Assembly: GCF_010078385.1 (NCBI RefSeq)
Contig: NZ_SIJC01000003.1
Coordinates: forward strand, 372,001 to 436,000
Direction: 5' to 3'
DNA: 64,000 nucleotides
Origin: Chengkuizengella sediminis
GTDB lineage: Bacteria; Bacillota; Bacilli; Paenibacillales; KCTC-33759
This document shows positions 43,855 to 51,911 of this stretch, one piece after another. The translations under genes and the position numbers were made by a program. Every line of letters begins with the position of its first letter. The stretch's first letter is position 1. A model generated the notes under the pieces. That model worked only from the letters and a program-made list of their open reading frames with translations. It was not told where the DNA came from and ran no database searches.

Positions 43855-44568
43855 TTATCTCATTCTTTGCACCCAAAACTTAAAAATATCATTTCGATAA
43901 TAATCTACAGAGAACATCATCGGTCGATTGGAATCATCAAAATGCTGTTGTTTTAAGAGCAGCACTGTTGTTTCAGGTTTTACTAATAACTTTTGATAAT
44001 ATGGATCTGTGGAGGTTGGAACGTTAATTTCTGTATTTGAGCGGACAATCTTTATCCCTGAAGCCGCTTCTAAAACATGAAATAGAGGTTCAGAAAGACC
44101 TCTTTCTTCAAAAATATCACCAAAATATTTTTTAGGTAATATGTTAATAGAAATCACCACAGGTTCACCATTCACCATTCTCGTTCGTTCATGAATGTAA
44201 ACATGTTCATCAGGTGATAAATTCAGCGAAATAGCATATTCCTCAGGACAGGTTTCCGTGCTTATAGATTCGTGACGTTCTGCATCCTTTAGTCCTGCCT
44301 GTTTCATCATCGCGGTAATACTAGTTAATTTTTCGAGATTATTGGGCACTTCCGGTAATGGATTCATCACAAAGGTACCTACACCATGTTTCACTAGTAA
44401 TTTACCTTCTTGCTCCAACAATTTTACAGCAGAACGGAACGTCTCACGACTAACTTCAAATTGAGTAGCCATTTCATACTCTGAGCCAAATTGATCTCCA
44501 GGTTGGTAAACACCGGACTCAATCATTTTTTCGATCTCTTCTTTAATGATGATATATTTTGGTTTCAT
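43855..44568 (-). CDS. GntR family regulator, HutC/UTRA type
   Basis: 237 residues: N-terminal winged helix (YIIIKEEIEKMIESGVYQPGDQFGSEYEMATQFEVSRETFRSAV in pieces) and a C-terminal UTRA ligand domain (HERTRMVNGEPVVISINILPKKYF). I start at the ATG at 44568 after GGATGGG; a TTG five codons earlier is possible. It is the last gene of the ABC transporter operon. HutC-type regulators bind sites with a GT-A-T-A-G-A-C core, and three TGTATAGACA-like sites occur upstream of the operon, so it is the likely repressor. Confidence 0.88.
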   Translation of the reverse strand: MKPKYIIIKEEIEKMIESGVYQPGDQFGSEYEMATQFEVSRETFRSAVKLLEQEGKLLVKHGVGTFVMNPLPEVPNNLEKLTSITAMMKQAGLKDAERHESISTETCPEEYAISLNLSPDEHVYIHERTRMVNGEPVVISINILPKKYFGDIFEERGLSEPLFHVLEAASGIKIVRSNTEINVPTSTDPYYQKLLVKPETTVLLLKQQHFDDSNRPMMFSVDYYRNDIFKFWVQRMR

Positions 44569-44630
44569 ATGAATCCCATCCAATACAAAAAATTACACCT
44601 TGTTAATCGATATTATTTTATCACAATGGT

Positions 44631-45482
44631 TCATTCATTTACGTCTTTTACTTCATTTTTCCTCATCACTAGTAAATCAAATAATAGATCCTTATGATGA
44701 ATGATATCGGCAAGTGCATCTTCATCATGGTGTCTCCCACAATAAGAAGCAATCCTCTTTAGTTGGTCATGCGCATTATCCACTGCTATACCTATATCCG
44801 AAGTTGTTAACAATGTCATATCATTCAAATTATCTCCAAACCCAACGGAATATACATTTGGCGAATTCAAATGTTGTTTTAATTTTCTTAACCCATTCCC
44901 TTTGTTTACATTTTTAGCTAATACTTCGAGAAACTGAGGTTCCGAACGTACCCAATCTACTCCCTTAACATTTTGCTTCAAAAAAGACTCTACTTGATCT
45001 AATAATGAAGGTTCCCAAACCAACATTACTTTTTGCCAAGAGCCTTGCAATTGTTCAAGTGAATGCGTACTTTTTTCAAATTTTTCTTTTAAACAGTGAC
45101 TGTCTGTGTACTCGTTATGTGTGATGAAGTACACTTTTTGATTCATATAAATTTCTACACCGATACCAGGAAAAGCTTGAATTATTTTTTCCAACAATAA
45201 TGTAAAATCTTCAGGCAAACCTTGATTCCATAATATTTTTTGATTTTGGAAATCGTATAATGCTCCACCGTTATATAAAACACCTGGTACATTAATCGGT
45301 AAATCATCTAGGAAAGGGATCACGGATTTCTCCATCCTACCTGTTGCAACAGTAAATAATCCACCTTCATTTACGAAGTGTTCTAATGCCCGTTTATTAT
45401 TCACACTTACTTTGTTTTTAGAGTTTAACAGTGTTCCATCCATATCTGTAACTAACAATATATTTTCAAAATAATTTCTCAT
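44631..45482 (-). CDS. HAD-IIB (Cof-type) phosphatase
   Basis: 283 residues with LLVTDMDGTLLNSKN (motif I, nucleophile D), VATGRM (motif II), a motif III lysine region and VGFGDNLNDMTLL (motif IV) around an IIB cap. It hydrolyses a small phosphorylated metabolite in the cytosol. Encoded between the ATPase and the GntR regulator of the import operon, it may dephosphorylate the imported compound, which suggests a phospho-sugar or phospho-polyol substrate. That link is inference. Confidence 0.88.
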   Translation of the reverse strand: MRNYFENILLVTDMDGTLLNSKNKVSVNNKRALEHFVNEGGLFTVATGRMEKSVIPFLDDLPINVPGVLYNGGALYDFQNQKILWNQGLPEDFTLLLEKIIQAFPGIGVEIYMNQKVYFITHNEYTDSHCLKEKFEKSTHSLEQLQGSWQKVMLVWEPSLLDQVESFLKQNVKGVDWVRSEPQFLEVLAKNVNKGNGLRKLKQHLNSPNVYSVGFGDNLNDMTLLTTSDIGIAVDNAHDQLKRIASYCGRHHDEDALADIIHHKDLLFDLLVMRKNEVKDVNE

Positions 45483-45604
45483 TCACATCTCCCTAGTAGG
45501 CATTTTTGGTAATTGTGAAGTAATCGTTTTTGTATTTGGATCATCACAAGTAACAAATAACTCTGAATCAACGGATTCTGTTAGTCAAACATACACCTTC
45601 CTCT

Positions 45605-46657
45605 TTATTCAGAACTCGGAAACATAAAACATTTATCCTTAGGTAGTACGATGTTACAGTTCCCTTTTTTAGAAAGCTTCTCTTCCGTATCAATAAATAA
45701 ACTTTGACCTTCTAACTCTACTAAATTTCGATAAGAAGAGCCTGTAAATAAACTTTCTACTAACTCCCCTTTTAAAGTCACACAATCTGAATACTGTTCT
45801 CCATCAAAACTTAGGAACGCTTCCTCACTCCTAATGACTAAATGATATCCATTGGAACCTGGGGTTTCTTTTTTATTTTCAAAGTCAAGTTTTTGATCTC
45901 CTAAGTAATAAGAGCCATTTTTGTATTTGATTTCTAACGTATTGGAATTACCCAAAAAATGTGCTGAAAAATAACTCGCGGGTTTAGCATACAATTCTTC
46001 TGGAGAACCTGCTTGTACTACATTGCCTTTATTCATTAATACTACTTGATCAGCCATCGTAAATGCTTCTTCCTGATCATGAGTAACATATACAGCGGTA
46101 ATTCCTAAATCTTTTTGCAATCTACGAATTTCAATTCTTAAACGCTGTCTTACCTTTGCATCCAGGTTAGATAAAGGTTCATCCATTAATAACAATTTAG
46201 GCTCTAACACAAGAGCCCTTGCTAAAGCAATCCGCTGCTGTTGTCCACCAGAGTATTGTTGTGGATGGCGTTTTTTCACATCCGTAGCGTCGATTTCTAC
46301 CTTTTCAAGAATCTTATACACCTTTTTTTCTCTCTCTTTTTTTGGTGTTTTATTCAGTTTTAAACCGTATGCGATATTATCAAATACCGACATATGTGGC
46401 CATAACGCATAATTTTGAAATACCATACCTGTTCCTCGTTTTTGTGAGGATAGTTTCGTCACATCCTGATCGCCAAATAAAATATTTCCTTCATCTGGAT
46501 CTAAAAAACCAGCCAAACATCTCAGCAATGTCGTTTTTCCACATCCACTGGGTCCAACGATAGCAGTAAAGCTATTTTGTGAAAGTGTAATGTTCACATC
46601 AGATATGGCTTTTTTCCCCTGATAACTTTTGTTGATATTTTTAATTGTAATATTCAT
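45605..46657 (-). CDS. ABC transporter ATP-binding protein (PotA/FbpC-like)
   Basis: 350 residues: Walker A GPSGCGKTT, Q-loop FQNYALWPHMSVFDNIAYGL, signature YSGGQQQR, Walker B LLLMDEPLSNLDAKVR, H-loop VTHDQEEAF, and a C-terminal TOBE-type domain. It powers the permease pair encoded just upstream (three-base gap). The ATG is within the same polycistron. Close relatives serve polyamine, iron or aminoethylphosphonate uptake; the exact substrate is not readable. Confidence 0.92.
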   Translation of the reverse strand: MNITIKNINKSYQGKKAISDVNITLSQNSFTAIVGPSGCGKTTLLRCLAGFLDPDEGNILFGDQDVTKLSSQKRGTGMVFQNYALWPHMSVFDNIAYGLKLNKTPKKEREKKVYKILEKVEIDATDVKKRHPQQYSGGQQQRIALARALVLEPKLLLMDEPLSNLDAKVRQRLRIEIRRLQKDLGITAVYVTHDQEEAFTMADQVVLMNKGNVVQAGSPEELYAKPASYFSAHFLGNSNTLEIKYKNGSYYLGDQKLDFENKKETPGSNGYHLVIRSEEAFLSFDGEQYSDCVTLKGELVESLFTGSSYRNLVELEGQSLFIDTEEKLSKKGNCNIVLPKDKCFMFPSSE

Positions 46658-46660
46658 GGT

Positions 46661-47464
46661 TTACCTCCCAAATGCAGCCAAATATTCAGACTTTAAGTAG
46701 CGATCGAGCAAAAACAACATGATGATTCCCGGAATCATTAGAAGGAGTGCCGTGATTGAAGCGATTTGCATTTCGTATCCCATCGCAGAGTTGTACATAT
46801 AAATAGGCATAGTCACAACAAAGGGAGATCCAATTAATAAACTTCCAGTAAACTCATCTAGTGAATATAAAAAGACTAAAAGGGATGCCGCCACAATACC
46901 GGGTATTGCAATCGGCAAAGTAATCGTAAAAAACACTCTTAACTTAGATGCTCCCATATTAAAGGCAGCCTCTTCATATGAAACTGGAATGGATTTAAAA
47001 ACCGAAACAAGTGTCCAAACGGAAAATACAAGCGCACCAACAAGATGAATCAAGATCACACCAGGTATCGTACCTACCAAATCCCATTTATACATTAAAA
47101 CCATTGTATTCGTAAAAACAGGAATCTGAGGAAATGCTTGCGGTAGCAAAAAGATCATAAGAATAATCGCCCTTGCCGGAATTTTATATCTCGCTAAAAC
47201 ATAAGACATCGGTACCGTTAGTACTAGAGTAAGTATGGTCACAATAATGCCAATGCCAAAACTTAAAAATAAAGAATTTAAAATATCTGCATCTAAAACT
47301 TTTTTCCAATAAAAAAATCCATACTCCTGTGGGAACATATGAGGCCAATACCACTTCTCTGCAAAAGACCATAAAATCAAACTCGATAATGGGCCAAATA
47401 TAATAAACATGGCAATGACATACAGAATCGTTTTCATCGTAAATTTCACGATTGGTGTCTTCAT
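46661..47464 (-). CDS. ABC transporter permease 2
   Basis: 267 residues, six membrane helices, with the EAA loop EEAAFNMGASKLRVFFTITLPIAIPGIVAA that contacts the ATPase. PotC-like second permease. Its ATG overlaps the stop of the first permease by four bases (ATGA), indicating coupled translation. Confidence 0.92.
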   Translation of the reverse strand: MKTPIVKFTMKTILYVIAMFIIFGPLSSLILWSFAEKWYWPHMFPQEYGFFYWKKVLDADILNSLFLSFGIGIIVTILTLVLTVPMSYVLARYKIPARAIILMIFLLPQAFPQIPVFTNTMVLMYKWDLVGTIPGVILIHLVGALVFSVWTLVSVFKSIPVSYEEAAFNMGASKLRVFFTITLPIAIPGIVAASLLVFLYSLDEFTGSLLIGSPFVVTMPIYMYNSAMGYEMQIASITALLLMIPGIIMLFLLDRYLKSEYLAAFGR

Positions 47465-48279
47465 TTTGTCACCACCCTTAAATAATAAATCGCTGCACCC
47501 ATCGAAATGAGATAGGATAAAACACCAATCGCATTGGCAACACCGTAATCATTCTGATAAATAATCTGATAATAAATATCTACCATGATCATCTGTGCAC
47601 CATTACTATTCCCTAACATAATAGGAATGGAGAAATTCCCTAGTATAGAAGTGAATATGAGTATGGCAGATACGGCTACGGCTCCCTTAGCCATCGGCAG
47701 TAAGATCGTAAAAATGATACGGATATAACTTGCCCCAACATTACGAGCGGCTTCCACATAACTATAGTCGATACTCCTGAAAGCACCCATCATTAATAGG
47801 AGCGCTAGGGATAAATTTTTCCATGAAAGTGCAATGACCACACCTAATGATGAAAAAGCGATAGAGGGTGCACTATCTAAGCTTATGAGTCCCAACGATG
47901 CCAAAAAGGAATTTAATGTCCCGTTTGGTGCTAAAAAAACCCTCATCGCATGACCCACGACAACAAAAGGAATAAACAAAGGAATTTTAAATAAAAATTC
48001 AATGAATTTATTATGTCGTAGTCTTAGATATCCCCCTAAGATCACACCAACAAGTAGAAGAATAAATAAACTCGAAAAAGCAACAATCAAGGTATAAACA
48101 AAGTCACCGCTATATAATTCAAATACTTTGATGTAATTATCAACTTTCCACTGACCCTCTACTTTAAAGCTCTCAATAAAAGATAGGAAAAACGGATAAA
48201 TAAATAAAAGAGAAACAACAAGGATCGCAGGCAAGCAAATAAGAATGCCTACAACCTTGCTTCTAGTATCTGTTGTCAT
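47461..48279 (-). CDS. ABC transporter permease 1
   Basis: 272 residues, six membrane helices and the EAA loop VEAARNVGASYIRIIFTILLPMAKGAVAV. PotB-like first permease. It follows the binding-protein gene by ten bases after a GGTGAT-type site. Confidence 0.92.
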   Translation of the reverse strand: MTTDTRSKVVGILICLPAILVVSLLFIYPFFLSFIESFKVEGQWKVDNYIKVFELYSGDFVYTLIVAFSSLFILLLVGVILGGYLRLRHNKFIEFLFKIPLFIPFVVVGHAMRVFLAPNGTLNSFLASLGLISLDSAPSIAFSSLGVVIALSWKNLSLALLLMMGAFRSIDYSYVEAARNVGASYIRIIFTILLPMAKGAVAVSAILIFTSILGNFSIPIMLGNSNGAQMIMVDIYYQIIYQNDYGVANAIGVLSYLISMGAAIYYLRVVTK

Positions 48280-48289
48280 GAAATCACCT

Positions 48290-49429
48290 CTAATTTCTCT
48301 CGTAAGCCTCTTTTAAATTGCTGAAATAGTCTACTAGAGGGAACGATAAACCTTTATTCGCTAAGTCTTCTGCAGAAATATCACTAAATAAAGATTCTTT
48401 ACCTTCTTCAGAAACATTAGGCATCACTGAAGCTGCATCAATACCAGGGAACCAACCCATACTGTCTACAATGGCAGAAGCTTGAATTTCAGGTGATGTT
48501 AGGAAATCCGCATACGCAAGTGCCGCTTCTTTGTTTGCTGCATTTTTTGGAACAACGACATACATCGGCTGCCCTGGAAGTCCTGGCTCAATGATTTTCA
48601 AGCGGAAGTCTGGATTTAAACGTCCTTCCCCTTTCCAAGATATAAACATGTCTACCCAAACCGGTCCCATATCAATTTCACCACGGTTCATCATATCTAA
48701 TGTTGCATTATTTCCACCTGTATAAGTCACAGGCAATGCTTTTAATTCTTTCATAACTTCTGGCCACTTTTCTTCTAAAGCGGGATCATAGGGACCTTCA
48801 GCTAATTGATTGTAATCCCCACTTTTCCAGTATGTATAAGCTGTTGTAAAAGCAACACCACTCATCCCATTTTTAATCCCGTTATATCCAAAACGTTCAG
48901 GGTTGTCATTAATCCATTGAACTAAATCTTCAAAACTTTGTGGAACATCTGATACTTTATCCGGATTGTATCCAAGTGCTACCTGACTGTGGAATAAAGG
49001 AATTGCATAACCATCAATGTCAATCCCTAGGCTGTTTTTACTATCGGGTGAAGTAACATATTCTTTATTCGCACTTAACGGAACATACTTTTCTAATAAA
49101 CCCTCTTCCATCATTTCCTTCATAATACTTTGATGAACAATAGCTACATCAATGTCCCATTCCGTTTTTCCAGCATCCTTTTGCGCCTTTAGTTTGGCAT
49201 AGATCTTCTGAGACCCAGCATCCCCTGATCCTGTACCTACTACATTTAACTCGTAACCCTCTTCATTTGATGCTAAAAATTCTTTGCCTACAATATCAGT
49301 TTGTAACTCTACCATATTTGTGTCACCCGCAGTAACAACATTAATTGTCTTAGAACCTGAACTACATGCACTTAGTAATAATGTAAAAATAATAAATACC
49401 AAACTACCTAACTTTACTGAATGTTTCAT
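48290..49429 (-). CDS. Extracellular solute-binding lipoprotein
   Basis: 379 residues with a lipoprotein signal peptide ending LLLSACSSG, then a family-1-type binding fold (INVVTAGDTNMVELQ, WDIDVAIVHQSIMKEM, GYAIPLFHSQVALGYNPDKV, MGPVWVDMFISWKGEG, GQPMYVVVPKNAANKEAALAYADFL). I start at the ATG at 49429 after GGAGGAAGG. It is the first gene of the import operon and is divergent from the AraC/YesN-like gene. The 416-base gap between them holds repeated operator-like sites and a cre-like site. Confidence 0.88.
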   Translation of the reverse strand: MKHSVKLGSLVFIIFTLLLSACSSGSKTINVVTAGDTNMVELQTDIVGKEFLASNEEGYELNVVGTGSGDAGSQKIYAKLKAQKDAGKTEWDIDVAIVHQSIMKEMMEEGLLEKYVPLSANKEYVTSPDSKNSLGIDIDGYAIPLFHSQVALGYNPDKVSDVPQSFEDLVQWINDNPERFGYNGIKNGMSGVAFTTAYTYWKSGDYNQLAEGPYDPALEEKWPEVMKELKALPVTYTGGNNATLDMMNRGEIDMGPVWVDMFISWKGEGRLNPDFRLKIIEPGLPGQPMYVVVPKNAANKEAALAYADFLTSPEIQASAIVDSMGWFPGIDAASVMPNVSEEGKESLFSDISAEDLANKGLSFPLVDYFSNLKEAYERN

Positions 49430-49472
49430 GATTTCCTTCCTCCCTTTCATTTGTTAAGATAAATTTTATAGA

Positions 49473-49482
49473 TGTATAGACA
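49473..49482 (-). promoter_or_regulatory. GntR/HutC-type operator half 1
   Basis: TGTATAGACA, 44 bases before the binding-protein start, embedded next to a perfect 14-base palindrome (AGACATTAATGTCT). The same core recurs at 49703 and 49724. Confidence 0.55.
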
Positions 49483-49643
49483 TTAATGTCTTTTCTAAAT
49501 AATTATGTATAACTTCTTTCAATGCTAGATTAATTGCTTGTAAATTTTTCGTAAAAATAAAGAAGAGGAATTAACTTGCAATTTACCTGTTGGGAAATTG
49601 TTCATATGCATCAATTCAATTGTCCTATACTCTATCAATATTT

Positions 49644-49657
49644 TGTAAGCGTATTCA
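49644..49657. promoter_or_regulatory. cre-like site
   Basis: TGTAAGCGTATTCA matches the catabolite-responsive element consensus TGWAANCGNTNWCA at all but one position. In this gap it could mediate CcpA control of the importer, the regulator gene, or both. Confidence 0.5.
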
Positions 49658-49702
49658 TTTTTTGTTGAAAAAATATCTAACCAATTTTATATTTGTGTCA
49701 TT

Positions 49703-49740
49703 TGTTTAGACATTAAATTAAGATGTATAGACATCTTAAT
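49703..49740. promoter_or_regulatory. GntR/HutC-type operators 2 and 3
   Basis: TGTTTAGACA (49703-49712) and TGTATAGACA (49724-49733). The latter is the centre of a perfect dyad with ten-base arms (ATTAAGATGT/ACATCTTAAT, 49717-49740). They lie about 100-140 bases before the AraC/YesN-like start. Confidence 0.6.
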
Positions 49741-49845
49741 TTGTATAATAATGTATTTAATATAGAAATTCAAGGGTTTTCTTTATTTAAATGATAGGTT
49801 TACATTATAATTAAACTTAAATATGTTTTAAGAGGGGTGAGGATA

Positions 49846-51369
49846 ATGAAAATATGTCTTTGTGTAAGGGACGAGCTTGAACGGAATGGTATGAAGTGGC
49901 TTCTTTCTTCTCACCACATTCCTTATAAACACCTCATAGAAGCAACAGATAGCCAGCACTGCTATTTATTATTATCCCAGCATAAAGTTGATTTACTTAT
50001 ATTTGAGCTGGACCTATTTTCATCTGAAGAATTAGCTAAATTAAGACCCCTTTTAAAACAAAATCACACACAAACGGTCATTCATACAACACACAAAACA
50101 TTTGATGCAGCACATGAGGCACTTTTATGTAAAGCAGAAGCTTTATTTGTAAAACCCTATGATACAGAGGCGTGGATCAAAACCATTCGTCAATTGGTCA
50201 AAAGATTCAAGGCACCTGTCACTATAAATAAAAAAACAATTCCTCAACATTATTCGGCTTATGATTTATTATTTTTAGAAAATCTAGAAAGTGAACACGT
50301 AGAAGTTATCCCAAGGATGCTTGCTGTCATTGAATTAGATCAAAATAATAAAATGGAAATGAACTTCAACCATTTACTATCGTTTGTTAAACAAGAATTA
50401 AGCGAATATCAAGTACTGGTCATTCCAGTAGAAAACCATCTGGTTCTATTTTTTGATGAAACGATGCTAATAGGAGCATCAAACCCGATCATTACATTAG
50501 AACAGATTCTAATCCGACTTTGTTATCAAGGTAAGGCACAAGGTTTCTCCATCTCAGCAGGAATTGGACAACCAAAGAAAAATATGAAGAGTATAAAACA
50601 AGCATATCACGAAGCCAAGAATAGCTTAACTAGAAGGTTTTATTTTGGAGGAAATCAAGTTTTTAGTCCAATGCAACCTTATGCTCATAAACAAATTGAT
50701 TCCTTTTTATCTCCTAAAGAAAGCAAAGAATTAGTGGAATTATTAGAGAGCTGTAGACACGAAGAAATTAAGAAATGGTTATATGATCAATTTACTGGTT
50801 TTCCTGATGAGAGTGGTTTATATCCAAACCCTGAAACTATGCGAATTCGTTTAACTAGTGTGTTAGCCCACATTCATCGATTCATGAGTAAACAAAATAT
50901 TGAAAAAACATTAGAACATAAGTATCAGAATCTATTTCAGATCATTTTATTTGGAGAGGTCTTATTTGATATCACGCAGCAAATGTTATCTTTTTGTTAT
51001 GAGCTTTTTGATCTCATTCAGCTCAACCAACGTCCGGTTTTTTCACTTATTGTGAATCAACTGCAATTATTTATAGAAGAAAACTATGCAAAACCGCTCA
51101 CATTATCAGATGCTGCAAAACATGTGAATCGTAACAGTTATTATATCAGTCATTTATTTAAACAAGAAACAGGGTTATCTTTCATAGAGTATTTACAAAA
51201 AAAACGTATCGAAGAAGCTAAAAAACTACTTGAAGCTTCAGATTTAAATTTGAGTGATATTTCTGTACAAGTAGGATTTTCTGATGCCAACTATTTTAGT
51301 CGAGTTTTTAAAAAAGTAACGGGTGACTCACCTCGTGCTTGGGTTGCTAAAAGGAATGAAGATATGTAA
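49846..51369 (+). CDS. AraC-family regulator with degenerate receiver domain (YesN-like)
   Basis: 507 residues: an N-terminal receiver-like domain (1-120), a middle region with GGDEF-like remnants, and a C-terminal AraC DNA-binding domain with two helix-turn-helix units (LTLSDAAKHVNRNSYYISHLFKQETG and LSDISVQVGFSDANYFSRVFKKVTG in parts). The receiver lacks the usual acidic pair (CVRDE) and has FELDLF where the phosphorylated Asp should be, so Glu may replace it; the conserved K-P remains. ATG after GAGGGGTGAGG. No histidine kinase is adjacent. Divergence from the importer suggests it controls that operon. Confidence 0.85.
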   Translation: MKICLCVRDELERNGMKWLLSSHHIPYKHLIEATDSQHCYLLLSQHKVDLLIFELDLFSSEELAKLRPLLKQNHTQTVIHTTHKTFDAAHEALLCKAEALFVKPYDTEAWIKTIRQLVKRFKAPVTINKKTIPQHYSAYDLLFLENLESEHVEVIPRMLAVIELDQNNKMEMNFNHLLSFVKQELSEYQVLVIPVENHLVLFFDETMLIGASNPIITLEQILIRLCYQGKAQGFSISAGIGQPKKNMKSIKQAYHEAKNSLTRRFYFGGNQVFSPMQPYAHKQIDSFLSPKESKELVELLESCRHEEIKKWLYDQFTGFPDESGLYPNPETMRIRLTSVLAHIHRFMSKQNIEKTLEHKYQNLFQIILFGEVLFDITQQMLSFCYELFDLIQLNQRPVFSLIVNQLQLFIEENYAKPLTLSDAAKHVNRNSYYISHLFKQETGLSFIEYLQKKRIEEAKKLLEASDLNLSDISVQVGFSDANYFSRVFKKVTGDSPRAWVAKRNEDM

Positions 51370-51498
51370 GGTTCTAACTTTTTTATCAGGATCTAAAAAG
51401 TCTTTTTGAAAATCATAATCCTTGTCATTGCTTTTACAGAGTCTTAGTGATATAGTAAATTTAAACCATTTTGCATTTAAAATAGTAGTAATTTAATA

Positions 51499-51556
51499 AA
51501 ACTGTAACTTTTTGGGAGATGGCATAATTAAATCTTCTTTTGGGTTACAGTTTTTT
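51499..51556 (+). terminator. Terminator or attenuator between the AraC-type gene and csp
   Basis: Arms AAACTGTAAC and GTTACAGTTT enclose about 35 bases and are followed by TTTT. Because it lies closer to csp than to the AraC-type stop, it could also act in the csp leader. Confidence 0.65.
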
Positions 51557-51625
51557 AATATTTAATATTATTCTACAAAGTAAAATGGTAAAATTGATAT
51601 GTATATTTTCTAGGAGGAATATTTA

Positions 51626-51826
51626 ATGCAAAACGGTAAAGTAAAATGGTTTAATGCTGACAAAGGTTTCGGTTTTATCGAAGTTGAAGGTGGAGAAGAT
51701 GTATTCGTACATTTCTCAGCAATCCAAGGTGACGGATTTAAAAGTTTAGATGAAGGTCAAGAAGTTTCTTTTGAAGTTGAACCAGGAAACCGTGGACCTC
51801 AAGCTGTTAACGTAACTAAACTTTAA
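51626..51826 (+). CDS. Cold shock protein, CspA/CspB family
   Basis: 66 residues, the full family length: [19 protein letters not shown] with RNP1 (KGFGFIEV) and RNP2 (VFVHFSAI). Single-stranded nucleic acid chaperone in the cytosol. ATG after AGGAGGAA. A 70-base leader after the upstream hairpin and a strong terminator frame it as a monocistronic gene. Confidence 0.96.
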   Translation: MQNGKVKWFNADKGFGFIEVEGGEDVFVHFSAIQGDGFKSLDEGQEVSFEVEPGNRGPQAVNVTKL

Positions 51827-51852
51827 TACATCCAAATATTAGATTTGTATTT

Positions 51853-51880
51853 AGCCGGCATTCATGATGCTGGCTTTTTA
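51853..51880 (+). terminator. Terminator of the cold shock gene
   Basis: Arms AGCCGGCAT and ATGCTGGCT (one G-U pair) around a five-base loop, followed by TTTTTA. Confidence 0.9.
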
Positions 51881-51911
51881 TAATTTTCGCCTCTTTTTAT
51901 TTTTATATATT

